From assembly GCA_016290665.1 (NCBI GenBank), contig JAEEUW010000003.1, forward strand, positions 1 through 49,712: a DNA stretch of 49,712 bases, read 5' to 3'. Below the pieces are notes generated by a model, which did no database searches, was not told the origin of the DNA, and saw nothing but the letters and a program-made list of their open reading frames with translations. This DNA comes from Clostridiaceae bacterium. GTDB lineage: Bacteria > Bacillota > Clostridia > Oscillospirales > Acutalibacteraceae. The translations under genes were made by a program, and so were the position numbers. Positions within the stretch are counted from its first letter, which is position 1; the number at the start of each line of letters is the position of its first letter. Below are positions 1 to 7,972 of the stretch, one piece after another.

Positions 1-1
1 T

Positions 2-1501
2 CTGGTCGAGCGGGCAGCGGAACTCAGAGAGATCGACGTTTCCGGCTGCCGGTCCATTGGGGTAACAGCAGGTGCGTCCACGCCTGCAGGTATTATAAAG
101 GAGGTACTTTTTACCATGTCCGAAATCATCAACGAAAACGAAACCAAAACCGAAGAAATCAATTGGGAGGATGCGCTGGAAGAGAATCTCAAATCGATGA
201 GCTCTGACCAGGAAGTGACTGGCGTTGTTGTAGGTATTGCACCGAATGAAATACAGGTAGATATCGGCAGAAAATATGCTGGCTTCGTTCCTATCGAGGA
301 ATACAGCAACGATCCGTCTGCCGACCCGAAAGAAGAGCTGAAGATCGGCGACGAGCTGAAGCTCATCATCATGAAGACCAACGATTCCGAAGGCACCATG
401 ATGCTCTCCAAGCGCCGCTATGACGCGAAAGCGGCCTGGGATCAGATCGCCGAAGCGAAGGACAACGAAGAGGTGATCGAAGGCGTGATCGCGGACGCTG
501 TCAAGGGCGGCGTTCTGGTCTACACCAAAGGCGTGCGCGTGTTCATTCCCGGCTCGCTCACCGGTCTGCCGCGTGACGCAGAGCTCAGCGAGCTTGTTAA
601 GAAGCCCGTGAAGTTCCGCATCATCGACGTGGACAAGCAGAAGAAGCGCGCGGTCGGTTCCATCCGCTCCGTCCTGCGTGAAGAAAGAAAAGCCGCGAAC
701 GAAGCCTTCTGGAACGAGATCGAAGAAGGCAAGGAATACACCGGCACGGTGAAATCGCTCACCTCCTACGGCGCATTTGTGGACCTCGGCGGCGTAGACG
801 GCATGATCCATATCTCCGAGCTTTCCTGGAAGCGCATCAAGCACCCCAGCGAAGTGGTCAAGGAGGGCGACGAAGTCAAGGTCTACGTCAAGGCGCTTGA
901 CAAAGAGAATCACCGCATCTCGCTCGGCTACAAGCGCGTGGAAGACAATCCCTGGGAGATCCTCAAGCGCGACTTCCCGGTGGGCACCGTCTGCGAAGCG
1001 ACCGTGGTCGGCCTGACCTCGTTCGGCGCGTTCGCCAACATCACCGACGGCATCGACGGCCTGATTCACATTTCGCAGATCGCGGACCGCCGCATCGCTT
1101 CCCCGGCGGAAGTGCTGCACGTGGGCGACGTGGTCACCGTGAAGATCACCGACATCGACTTTGAAAAGAAGCGCGTGAGCCTTTCCATCCGTGCGCTGCT
1201 TGAGCCGACCAACGGCATCGACTTCAGCGACGAAGCCGACGCGGAAGACGAGCAGGACATTGCGGACGCGGAAGAAGCGGTTGCCGAAGCGATCGTTGAC
1301 GCCGCCGAAGCAGCGCCCGCCGAGCCGGCAGAAGAAGCTGCCGCCGTCATCGCGGACGCCGAAGTGGTGGAGGAAGCCGAAGAGGCCGTTGCCGAAGCCA
1401 TTGTGGAAGCCGCCGAAGCAGTGCCCGCAGAGCCGGCCGAAGCAGCCGCCGAAGTGCTGGAAGCAGCCGCTGAAGAAGCAGCCCCGGCCGACGCTGAATA
1501 A
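2..1501 (+). CDS. IspH-ribosomal protein S1 fusion (3' part; 5' end outside window)
   Basis: The frame is open from the first bases of the window through the ATG at 116 to the stop at 1499-1501. Before that ATG the translation includes [16 protein letters not shown], the C-terminus of IspH (HMBPP reductase, last step of the MEP isoprenoid pathway). The following 461 residues carry four S1 OB-fold domains at roughly 31-101, 118-187, 205-275 and 290-362, as in mRNA-binding ribosomal protein S1, then an Ala/Glu-rich repetitive acidic tail of about 90 residues. IspH-S1 fusions are known in Clostridia. AAAGGAGG lies 11 bases before the ATG at 116, so free S1 might also be made from an internal start; however, these bases encode the conserved Lys-Glu-Val and may be coincidental. 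The IspH catalytic part is not visible here. Confidence is high for S1 and good for the fusion. Confidence 0.93.
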   Translation: MVERAAELREIDVSGCRSIGVTAGASTPAGIIKEVLFTMSEIINENETKTEEINWEDALEENLKSMSSDQEVTGVVVGIAPNEIQVDIGRKYAGFVPIEEYSNDPSADPKEELKIGDELKLIIMKTNDSEGTMMLSKRRYDAKAAWDQIAEAKDNEEVIEGVIADAVKGGVLVYTKGVRVFIPGSLTGLPRDAELSELVKKPVKFRIIDVDKQKKRAVGSIRSVLREERKAANEAFWNEIEEGKEYTGTVKSLTSYGAFVDLGGVDGMIHISELSWKRIKHPSEVVKEGDEVKVYVKALDKENHRISLGYKRVEDNPWEILKRDFPVGTVCEATVVGLTSFGAFANITDGIDGLIHISQIADRRIASPAEVLHVGDVVTVKITDIDFEKKRVSLSIRALLEPTNGIDFSDEADAEDEQDIADAEEAVAEAIVDAAEAAPAEPAEEAAAVIADAEVVEEAEEAVAEAIVEAAEAVPAEPAEAAAEVLEAAAEEAAPADAE

Positions 1502-1512
1502 TCAATGCAGAG

Positions 1513-1545
1513 AAAACGCCATCGCGAAAGCGGTGGCGTTTTTAT
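1513..1545 (+). terminator. Rho-independent terminator after ispH-rpsA
   Basis: A 13-bp stem (AAAACGCCATCGC with GCGGTGGCGTTTT, one G-U pair) closes a GAAA tetraloop and runs into a T tract. It begins 11 bases after the S1 stop codon. Confidence 0.9.
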
Positions 1546-1584
1546 ATGACCAAGGTTGTGCCGGAAAACGTGGTGGCTGCAGAC

Positions 1585-1680
1585 GGGTTCAAACCTCTTC
1601 AGTCACGCGCATTGCACAGAATCGCCGAACCGCAAAACGAGTTGGCGCGTGACAGCTTCCCCGCCTTCGGGGAAGCCAAG
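1585..1680 (+). repeat. Dispersed palindromic repeat, copy A
   Basis: A 28-bp block starting GGGTTCAAACCTCTTCAGTC (1585-1612) and a 36-bp block (1645-1680) are both identical to the inverted copy at 2249-2344; the roughly 32 bp between them differ. Inside are GTCACGCGC/GCGCGTGAC, a perfect 9-bp inverted pair, and the hairpin CTTCCCC-GCCTTC-GGGGAAG, so the unit can fold as nested stems. It resembles a REP/MITE-like non-coding repeat. Confidence 0.85.
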
Positions 1681-1704
1681 CTAGGTTGCACCTTGCCGCC
1701 GGTC

Positions 1705-1733
1705 TTGATTCTTACTGAAATCTTTGTTATACT
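1705..1733 (+). promoter_or_regulatory. Sigma-A promoter for the DUF559 gene
   Basis: TTGATT (1705-1710), a 17-bp spacer and TATACT (1728-1733). Transcription would begin near 1740, only a few bases before the candidate ATGs at 1747/1750, so the mRNA would be nearly leaderless. Confidence 0.75.
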
Positions 1734-1746
1734 TTGTTTGGTGATT

Positions 1747-2124
1747 ATGATGAAGGGTATCAGAAACGGCTATTTAACAGAGCGGGCACAGGAGCTTCGC
1801 AAAAACGCAACTGAACAGGAAAGACATTTGTGGTATGCTTTTTTGCACGCGTATCCGGTGCGGTTCAGACGGCAGGTGCCGATCGATCGGTTTATTGTGG
1901 ATTTTGTCTGCTCCAGGGCGAAGATGGTTTTGGAGTTGGACGGTTCGCAGCATTTCGTTGAAAACGGACCGGCCTACGACAAGGAGCGAGATGCCATTCT
2001 GGAATCTCGCGGTTACAAAGTTTTCCGGATTACAAACAGTGAACTTGACGATAATTTCGACGGCGTCTGTGAATGGATCGACAGAACAGTCCGGGAACGC
2101 ATGAAAAGCAGAACGAAGAAATAA
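1747..2124 (+). CDS. DUF559 (endonuclease-fold) protein
   Basis: About 125 residues match the DUF559 family, which has a restriction-endonuclease/Vsr-like fold. Visible family marks are NATEQERHLWYAFL, the RRQVPIDRFIVDFVC strand with the Asp of the putative active site, LELDGSQH, the Tyr-Asp-x-Glu-Arg helix, and the FRITNSEL strand. The cellular role of stand-alone members is not established. I start at 1747 (or 1750): upstream codons run into the repeat and a promoter lies at 1705-1733. No Shine-Dalgarno site is evident, consistent with a leaderless message. The gene sits alone between inverted copies of the same repeat (1585-1680 and 2249-2344), which suggests it belongs to a small mobile or repeat-associated unit. 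Confidence 0.85.
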   Translation: MMKGIRNGYLTERAQELRKNATEQERHLWYAFLHAYPVRFRRQVPIDRFIVDFVCSRAKMVLELDGSQHFVENGPAYDKERDAILESRGYKVFRITNSELDDNFDGVCEWIDRTVRERMKSRTKK

Positions 2125-2248
2125 AGGCGCCAACGCCCTCGATTTCCCCGACGAGAAAAGCAGAGGCCAAGCTAACAGCCGAGACTGGTGCATGTGTCGG
2201 GAAAGACAGATAAGCGCGTTGCTTTTTTACGTTTGCAGCGCCAACGCC

Positions 2249-2344
2249 CTTGGCTTCCCCGAAGGCGGGGAAGCTGTCACGCGCTACGAAGCTTTGCGGG
2301 TGATTCGAAGTGCCATATGCGCGTGACTGAAGAGGTTTGAACCC
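2249..2344 (-). repeat. Dispersed palindromic repeat, copy B (inverted relative to copy A)
   Basis: This is the reverse complement of copy A: identical 36-bp (2249-2284) and 28-bp (2317-2344) blocks around a diverged centre. A further degenerate piece of the outer part (GCGCCAACGCCCT plus TTCCCCGA) lies near 2128-2152. Together with promoter 2374-2402 this accounts for most of the gene-free stretch 2125-2444. Confidence 0.85.
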
Positions 2345-2373
2345 GGCGGAAACGTTTTTGTTTATTTCAGGGC

Positions 2374-2402
2374 TTGCATTTTCCCTCAAAATATGTTACA
2401 TT
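2374..2402 (+). promoter_or_regulatory. Promoter for the LRR surface protein gene
   Basis: TTGCAT (2374-2379), a 17-bp spacer and TACATT (2397-2402). A strong AGGAGG Shine-Dalgarno site precedes the ATG at 2445. Confidence 0.6.
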
Positions 2403-2444
2403 TTGAACGTAATATAAAACACATTTGCGATAGGAGGACTACAC

Positions 2445-4739
2445 ATGAAAACAATGAAACGCGCGCTTGCCGTGCTGCTGGCAGTGGCGCTGCTTTGCAT
2501 CGGTGTGCCGCTGGCGGCTGCAGCGGACGTTGTTGACAGCGGCACCTGCGGCGATAATTTGACATGGACGCTGGACAGTGAAGGATTGTTGGCAATTAGC
2601 GGAACAGGGGCAATGAGTAATTACACTGAGGCCGACTCGCCATTTTATGCAAATCGATTGAACATCAAATCGGTTTCAATTGAAAGTGGCGTTACGAGCA
2701 TCGGCGAATTTGCGTTTTACGGTTGCTCAGCGCTGCAAAGCGTGATGATGATTCCGGACGGCGTTACGAGCATCGGAGATGGTGCGTTTCGCGCTTGCAG
2801 TGGTCTGACAAGTGTGACGATTCCGGACAGCGTGACGAGCATCGGCGAGAAGGCGTTTTCCGGTTGCATAAGTCTGACAAGCGTGACAATTGGAAACAGC
2901 GTGACGAGTGTTGGCGGTGGTGCGTTTGCAGGCTGCAGTAGGCTGACGAGTTTGAGAATTCCAAACAGTGTGTTATCAATTGGAAACAGCGCATTTGAAG
3001 GATGCACGGGATTAAATAGTGTAATACTTGGAGAAAACTTGCTGACAATTGGTGGACGTGCTTTTTATCGCTGTTCAAAACTAAATAGTGTGATCATTCA
3101 AAATAGTGTCACAATTATAGACGGCGGTGCTTTTTGGGGATGTAGCAATTTGACAAGCATAACAATTCCCAATAGTGTGAAAAGCATTGGAAATCACGCT
3201 TTTTATTCTTGCTCCAAGCTTACACGTATTACGCTACCAGATAGTATTATGAGTATTGGTGATGATGCGTTTGATTATTGTGACGCTTTGAAGGATGTGT
3301 ATTATGCAGGAAATGAAGATGATTGGTCGGGAATCTCAATTGGGTATAACAACTATCACTTGATATCGTATCCAAGTATTCATTTTTTGAATTATAGGCA
3401 TGACCATTATTATAGTGCCCCAATCCGTGAAAACGAATGTGTAGCGACTTGTACTACTGCTGCAAGCTACGAAGCTACAACACATTGTACTATCTGTAGT
3501 GAGGAACTTTCCCGCGAGACGGTCTACGAGGGCGAACCGGATCCTAACAATCATGCTTCCAAAACCTACACCACGGCCTCCACCTGTGCCGAAAACGGCT
3601 TTTCCGTCACCTACTGTACCCGCTGCGGCGAAACACTCAGCCACGAGATCCTGCCTCGCCTCGAACACACTTGGAACGACGGCGAAGTGACCGCGGAACC
3701 GACCTGCACCGCGCAGGGCGTGAAGACCTTCACCTGCGGCGGCTGCGGCGCAACCTACACCGAGCCGGTGGATCTGCTCGCGCACCAGTGGAACGACGGC
3801 GAAGTGACCAAAGAGCCCTCCTGCACCGAAGCAGGCGAGATAACCTACACCTGCGCGACCGGCGGCGAAACGAGAACCGAACCGATCGACAAGCTCGACC
3901 ATAAGATCGTGCTTGTGCCGGGCGTCGCGCCGACCTGCGAAGAACCCGGCCTGACCGACGGCTGGCAGTGCAAAACCTGCCAAAAGTGGTTCGCCGAACA
4001 GCAGACCATTGAAGCTCTCGATCACGACCCGCAAATCGGAAAAGTTGTGGAACCCACCTGCACGGAACCCGGCTATACGCCGTTCATCTGCACCCGCTGC
4101 GGTGAAACGGTCAGCAAAACCGACCCGACCGACGCCCTCGGCCATAACCCGCAGCCCGTCTACACCTGGGCGAAAGATGACAGCACCGTGACAGCAGAGA
4201 TGACCTGCACCCGCTGCGGCGAAGTGTCGTTGAAAGAAACGGCAGATGTCACAACCGAAGTGACCGTCAAACCCACCTGCAGCACCGAAGGCGAACTAAC
4301 CCTGACCGCCGCGTTCAACAACAAGGCGTTTTATGCGCAGACGAAGACCAAGGTTCTGCCGATGGATCCCGACGCCCACGTGTTCAGAGTCACCGTGACG
4401 CCGCCGACCTGCCTGGATGACGGCTACACGACCCACGCCTGCACGCTTTGCCGCTACGGTTACAGCGACGAGATCGTTGCCGCCCTCGGCCACGATTATG
4501 TCAACGCCAAGGCGACCGGCAATGGCGACGGTACCCACACGCTGACCTGTAACCGCTGCAAGCAGCCGGGCGAAGCGATTGCCTGCGCGGACGAAGGCAA
4601 CGACGGCAAGTGCGACTTTTGCGGCGATCAGATGCAGGGCGGCGACCACTGCAAATACTGCGGCAAGGTCCACAACGGCAATTTCTTCGATAAGCTGACG
4701 GGGTTCTTCCATAAGATCTTCGCCGTCTTTAAACGATAA
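2445..4739 (+). CDS. Secreted BspA-type leucine-rich-repeat protein with CxxC repeat region
   Basis: 764 residues. The first ~27 form a signal peptide (Lys/Arg start, Ala/Leu core, AAA cleavage region). Residues ~77-300 are about ten BspA-like LRR_5 repeats of ~23 residues with the pattern SVTSIGxxAFxGCxxLTSV. From ~320 to ~740 are irregular repeats built around paired CTxCGE/CxxC motifs, probably small metal-binding or disulfide units. The C-terminus is Cys-x-x-Cys-Gly-Lys-x-His then an aromatic/basic tail (FFDKLTGFFHKIFAVFKR), a type of ending I recall from other clostridial surface proteins. The likely role is surface adhesion or ligand binding; the ligand is unknown. The LRR part from about 2950 to 3500 is clearly more AT-rich than the rest, suggesting recombination of the repeat region. 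AGGAGG fixes the start; it has its own promoter and terminator. Confidence 0.85.
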   Translation: MKTMKRALAVLLAVALLCIGVPLAAAADVVDSGTCGDNLTWTLDSEGLLAISGTGAMSNYTEADSPFYANRLNIKSVSIESGVTSIGEFAFYGCSALQSVMMIPDGVTSIGDGAFRACSGLTSVTIPDSVTSIGEKAFSGCISLTSVTIGNSVTSVGGGAFAGCSRLTSLRIPNSVLSIGNSAFEGCTGLNSVILGENLLTIGGRAFYRCSKLNSVIIQNSVTIIDGGAFWGCSNLTSITIPNSVKSIGNHAFYSCSKLTRITLPDSIMSIGDDAFDYCDALKDVYYAGNEDDWSGISIGYNNYHLISYPSIHFLNYRHDHYYSAPIRENECVATCTTAASYEATTHCTICSEELSRETVYEGEPDPNNHASKTYTTASTCAENGFSVTYCTRCGETLSHEILPRLEHTWNDGEVTAEPTCTAQGVKTFTCGGCGATYTEPVDLLAHQWNDGEVTKEPSCTEAGEITYTCATGGETRTEPIDKLDHKIVLVPGVAPTCEEPGLTDGWQCKTCQKWFAEQQTIEALDHDPQIGKVVEPTCTEPGYTPFICTRCGETVSKTDPTDALGHNPQPVYTWAKDDSTVTAEMTCTRCGEVSLKETADVTTEVTVKPTCSTEGELTLTAAFNNKAFYAQTKTKVLPMDPDAHVFRVTVTPPTCLDDGYTTHACTLCRYGYSDEIVAALGHDYVNAKATGNGDGTHTLTCNRCKQPGEAIACADEGNDGKCDFCGDQMQGGDHCKYCGKVHNGNFFDKLTGFFHKIFAVFKR

Positions 4740-4751
4740 CGTTGAGAAAAC

Positions 4752-4784
4752 AACACCCGCTCTCTTTGAGGGCGGGTGTTTGCT
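4752..4784 (+). terminator. Terminator after the LRR gene
   Basis: A perfect 9-bp stem AACACCCGC/GCGGGTGTT around a TCTCTTTGAGG loop is followed by a short T-rich run, 12 bases after the stop codon. Confidence 0.75.
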
Positions 4785-4809
4785 TGTATGCAACAGAATT
4801 GCAGTGGCG

Positions 4810-4932
4810 GGGTTCAAACCTCTTCAGTCTTCGTGCGTCACCCAGCCGCGGAGGCAATGGCGACGTGGCCTCACCCACCACGCGCCTGCGGCACGCGGTC
4901 CCCCCTCCCCAAAGGGGAGGGCAAGGGCGTTG
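4810..4932 (+). repeat. Diverged copy C of the dispersed repeat
   Basis: It begins with the same GGGTTCAAACCTCTTCAGTC block (4810-4829) as copies A and B. It ends with a variant hairpin CCCTCCCC-AAA-GGGGAGGG (4903-4921) followed by CAAGGGCGTTG, which also follows the hairpin of copy B. The middle is unrelated. This shows a modular repeat family with exchangeable hairpins. Confidence 0.7.
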
Positions 4933-5058
4933 TACTTTTGCCGTCAAGTTTCATCCTCGCTGAATTCTCAATTGTTCATTGCTTTGCATTATTCTGGTAC
5001 AACAAAGCAGAAAGGTTGCATCTCCTGCAGCTAACTATTTAAATAAACCACAACCTAA

Positions 5059-5120
5059 CTTGCCCTCCCCTCTGGGGAGGGTGGCAGTGCGCGTAGCGCA
5101 CTGACGGGTGAGGCCACCTT
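5059..5120. repeat. Second palindromic repeat unit (two hairpins)
   Basis: CCCTCCCC-TCT-GGGGAGGG (5063-5081) is followed directly by CAGTGCGC-GTA-GCGCACTG (5085-5103) and ACGGGTGAGG. The same hairpin type occurs in inverted sense at 4903-4921, so the gene-free stretch 4740-5153 is mostly palindromic repeats plus the LRR terminator. I see no gene there. Confidence 0.7.
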
Positions 5121-5153
5121 GCCGCTGGCACCAAGGCCGAGTGAAGCGCACCG

Positions 5154-6887
5154 TCAGCCTATAATATACACCTTCACCCCGTGCGGCGCGGTTTCCGCGG
5201 TCAGTTTGCCGTCGCAGTCTGTCACCGTGCCTTCCCAGACGTCGCGGACAGTGTAGCCCGCCTTTGCGGGCAGATTGACGAAGCCCTCGTTGGCGAGCTT
5301 GCGGCAGTCGAGCGGCGTGCTTGCGGGGCGGCTCGACTTGTTGAACACGCAGACGGCCGCGCGCGCCTCGGAAAGAGGCTTCAGCAGCACGTCGACCGTG
5401 CCGGCCTTGATCCGGCGGCAGGGGACGCCCAGCGGGTCCTGATTGACGGCGATCATGTCCTTGTTTGTCAGGATCTGCAGGATTTTGTTGTCGGCGTCAA
5501 CGGAGCCGTCTTCCTTCACGAAGGCGCGCACGTCGTTGCCGAGGATCAGCGGCGCGTTCATCATGCACCAGAGCGAAAAGTGGCTGCGGTTCTCGTCGTG
5601 CGTCAGCTTGCCGTTGCCGACCTCCAGCATGTCGGGGTCGTTCCAGCCGCCCTTGCCGGCGTGCTTCCACAGCCGGACCGTCCATTCATACAGCGCGAGG
5701 ATCGAGACCCACGTCGGCTTGATGTCGCCCGTGGTGCGCCAGAGGTTGCCCGCCTCGGCGCCCCATTTCCACGGCCGGTTGAAGCCCCATTCGCAAATGG
5801 AATAGACAATCGGCTTTTCGGGCACGCCGTTCTTTTCGGCATATTCTTTCGTGGCGCGCTTGAGCTCGCGGCCCATCAGCTTGTATTGCACCGCCGCGCT
5901 GTCGAAGCGCGAGCCGACGGGGTTGTCGAACACCAGCGTGTTCACGCCCTGCTGCAGCCGGACCGTGGTCTGAATGCGGCGCTCGCCGTGCAGCGGCATG
6001 CGGCCCTTGGTGCAGTAGACGTGGTATTCGTCCCTGCCGTTGACCGTGATGCGCACGAAGCGTTCGGCGTCGTCGGCCTTGGCGGCGAGGAAGGTCAGCA
6101 CGTAGTCGCCCGCTTCTTCCGCTTCGGTGTTGAGCGCAAACGACCCCGCGCGGGAGCAAAGGCCCGTGATGAAGCGGTGGCCGATGGCCTCGTCTTTGAC
6201 GATGCGGGCCCTGCCGCTCAACGTGACGTCGTCCACCGAAAAGACCCGGCAGGCGCCTTCGCCCGGTCTGGAAAGCTCAATCTGCCGGATGCGCGGCGCC
6301 TTTTCGCTGATCGGCACGTTGTGGCAGAAATCATATTTGAAGTATTCGATGCCCCAGCTTGCGAACGTGTCGGCGTCGATCGCCTCGTGCCGCAGCGAGC
6401 CGGGATAATCCTCGCACGTCCAGGTGCCGTTGGAGGAATAGATGCCGAGCTTCAGTCCGCGGGCGTTCACATAATCCGCCAGCGCCTTGATCCCGCCGGG
6501 GAAGGTGGCCTTGTCGCACTGCAGGCGGCCGTTCCCGTCGCGCGCCGAGCTTTGCCAGCAGTCGTCGATATTGACGTATTGATAGCCCGCCTCCCGAAGG
6601 CCGCTTTTGTCCATCGCGTCGGCGATCTGCTTGATGAGATCTTCGTTGATGTGCGTGGCAAACAGGTTCCAGCTGGACCAGCCCATCGGGGGCGTGAGCG
6701 CCGCGCCGTTGTTATAGCGGTTGGCGGCGGTCTGGTTCAGCCAAAGCTTGTGCACGACTCTTTTCGCGGTGCAGACCGGGCAGAATTCCTGCTTTTTCAT
6801 CTTGACGCCGAGCACGGCTGCCGCCGCAGCGGCTGTACCGGCGCCTGCCGCGGCGGCAACGCCTTTCAGCAGCTTTTTCTCTTCCAT
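5154..6887 (-). CDS. GH27 alpha-galactosidase with an inserted jelly-roll-like module
   Basis: 577 residues. GH27 marks in order: TPPMGWSSWN (~64-73), NIDDCWQ (~107-112), nucleophile Asp186 in FKYDFCHN, CEWG (~365), acid/base Asp388 in RTTGDI, and WNDPDMLEVGNG followed by NAPLILGND. The enzyme would release terminal alpha-galactose from raffinose-type sugars or galactomannan. Unusually, about 145 residues (~192-338) are inserted between the nucleophile strand and CEWG; their GDYVLTF...RITVNG...LQQGVNTLVFDN pattern resembles a CBM35/CBM6-like beta-jelly roll. The N-terminus is a hydrophobic Ala/Gly-rich helix (residues 7-28), then CPVC, so it may be membrane-anchored rather than freely secreted. 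AGGAG precedes the ATG. It is the second gene after the AEC transporter, 24 bases downstream. Family confidence is high; the insert is inferred. Confidence 0.92.
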   Translation of the reverse strand: MEEKKLLKGVAAAAGAGTAAAAAAVLGVKMKKQEFCPVCTAKRVVHKLWLNQTAANRYNNGAALTPPMGWSSWNLFATHINEDLIKQIADAMDKSGLREAGYQYVNIDDCWQSSARDGNGRLQCDKATFPGGIKALADYVNARGLKLGIYSSNGTWTCEDYPGSLRHEAIDADTFASWGIEYFKYDFCHNVPISEKAPRIRQIELSRPGEGACRVFSVDDVTLSGRARIVKDEAIGHRFITGLCSRAGSFALNTEAEEAGDYVLTFLAAKADDAERFVRITVNGRDEYHVYCTKGRMPLHGERRIQTTVRLQQGVNTLVFDNPVGSRFDSAAVQYKLMGRELKRATKEYAEKNGVPEKPIVYSICEWGFNRPWKWGAEAGNLWRTTGDIKPTWVSILALYEWTVRLWKHAGKGGWNDPDMLEVGNGKLTHDENRSHFSLWCMMNAPLILGNDVRAFVKEDGSVDADNKILQILTNKDMIAVNQDPLGVPCRRIKAGTVDVLLKPLSEARAAVCVFNKSSRPASTPLDCRKLANEGFVNLPAKAGYTVRDVWEGTVTDCDGKLTAETAPHGVKVYIIG

Positions 6888-6911
6888 AGTGATCTCCTTT
6901 TTGTCGGTTTA

Positions 6912-7919
6912 TTATAGGATGGCGAATGATCGCATCAGAAATACCGTGAGGAAGACGGTGAACACCGAAAGCACCGAGGTCCACACCACGAGCTGCGCGC
7001 CGTACTGATCGTCGCCGCCGATCTCGCTGACCATGACGGAACTGGAGACCGCAATGGGCGAGGCGAAGATCGCCACCAGCGCCGGGTATTCCACCTCGGA
7101 AAACGGCAGAACGCCGAAGTGCGAAAGCAGCACGGCGCCGCCGATGGCAAGCGCGGGCGCAAAAATCAGCCGCATGAACACGGCAATCGAAATCTGCTTT
7201 CGCAGCGCGCGCACCGCCGAAAAATCAAACCTTGCGCCGAGCACGACAAGCGCCAGCGGTGTGGCCGCCTTTGCCGCCGTTGTCAGCGCCGAGAACAGGA
7301 ACGGGCAGTCGCGCGAAAGCAAAAAGACCGCCTCGCCCGCGTCGTTCTTCGGCAGCAGCATCCGCACGCCGACGGTGACGATGCCGAGGGCGACGCCGAT
7401 GATCAGCGGGTTTTTGACCGTGCGCAGCAGCGTCTGCCGGATCGGCGGCTTCTCCGTGTCCGCGTAATGCGACAGACAGAGGACCGCCAGCGTGTTGAAC
7501 AGCGGGATCGTGACCGCGGTGGCCACGGCGGTGAACGCCACGGCCTGCGCGCCGCCGAGCGCTTCGGCCAGCGGAATGCCCACGATAGCGCAGTTGGAGC
7601 GGTAGACGCACTGGATGAACGGCCCCTTCTGCAGCCGCTCGGGAATCAGCAGCTTTGCGAGCAAAACGCCGATCGCATAGAGCAGCAGCACCACGGCCGC
7701 GCTGTAGCCGACTGCCGCCCAGTTGACCTGCCGGAGCGAATCGATCTCATAAATATTGCAATAGAGCAGAATCGGCAAGAACACCCGGAACACGAGCCGG
7801 TTGGCCGTTTTGAAGAAGTCGTCGTCCGCAAAGCGCAGCTTTTGCAGCACCCAGCCGAGCAGCGCCAGCAGCAGAATGGGCACGACCGCGTTGCAGGAAA
7901 ACCAAAAGACCTGTCCCAA
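6912..7919 (-). CDS. AEC family membrane transporter
   Basis: 335 residues, about ten hydrophobic segments in the two five-helix halves typical of the auxin efflux carrier (AEC) family (PF03547): an N-terminal PILLLALLGWVLQKL segment, the central SNCAIVGIPLAEAL motif (Asn-containing crossover helix) and LALVVLGARFD in the second half. Bacterial AEC proteins move organic anions or small acids; the substrate cannot be told from sequence. The start is a TTG (7917-7919) with AAGGTGAG upstream. The first gene of a two-gene unit with the GH27 alpha-galactosidase, so a role in exporting or importing a fermentation product of galactoside use is possible but unproven. Confidence 0.85.
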   Translation of the reverse strand: MGQVFWFSCNAVVPILLLALLGWVLQKLRFADDDFFKTANRLVFRVFLPILLYCNIYEIDSLRQVNWAAVGYSAAVVLLLYAIGVLLAKLLIPERLQKGPFIQCVYRSNCAIVGIPLAEALGGAQAVAFTAVATAVTIPLFNTLAVLCLSHYADTEKPPIRQTLLRTVKNPLIIGVALGIVTVGVRMLLPKNDAGEAVFLLSRDCPFLFSALTTAAKAATPLALVVLGARFDFSAVRALRKQISIAVFMRLIFAPALAIGGAVLLSHFGVLPFSEVEYPALVAIFASPIAVSSSVMVSEIGGDDQYGAQLVVWTSVLSVFTVFLTVFLMRSFAIL

Positions 7920-7943
7920 GCGTTCTCACCTTCTTTCTTTTTG

Positions 7944-7972
7944 AGTATAACATACTGCGGGCATGAAATCAA
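7944..7972 (-). promoter_or_regulatory. Promoter of the AEC-galactosidase operon, overlapping the trmO stop
   Basis: On the minus strand TTGATT (7967-7972), a 17-bp spacer and TATACT (7944-7949). The -35 box lies across the 3' end of trmO (stop codon 7969-7971), so the two units are packed without any gap. Confidence 0.8.

Noticed and set aside
1546-1746. N-terminal extension of the DUF559 frame to the ATG at 1546
   Set aside because: It would translate the terminator edge and repeat copy A, and the promoter at 1705-1733 lies inside it.
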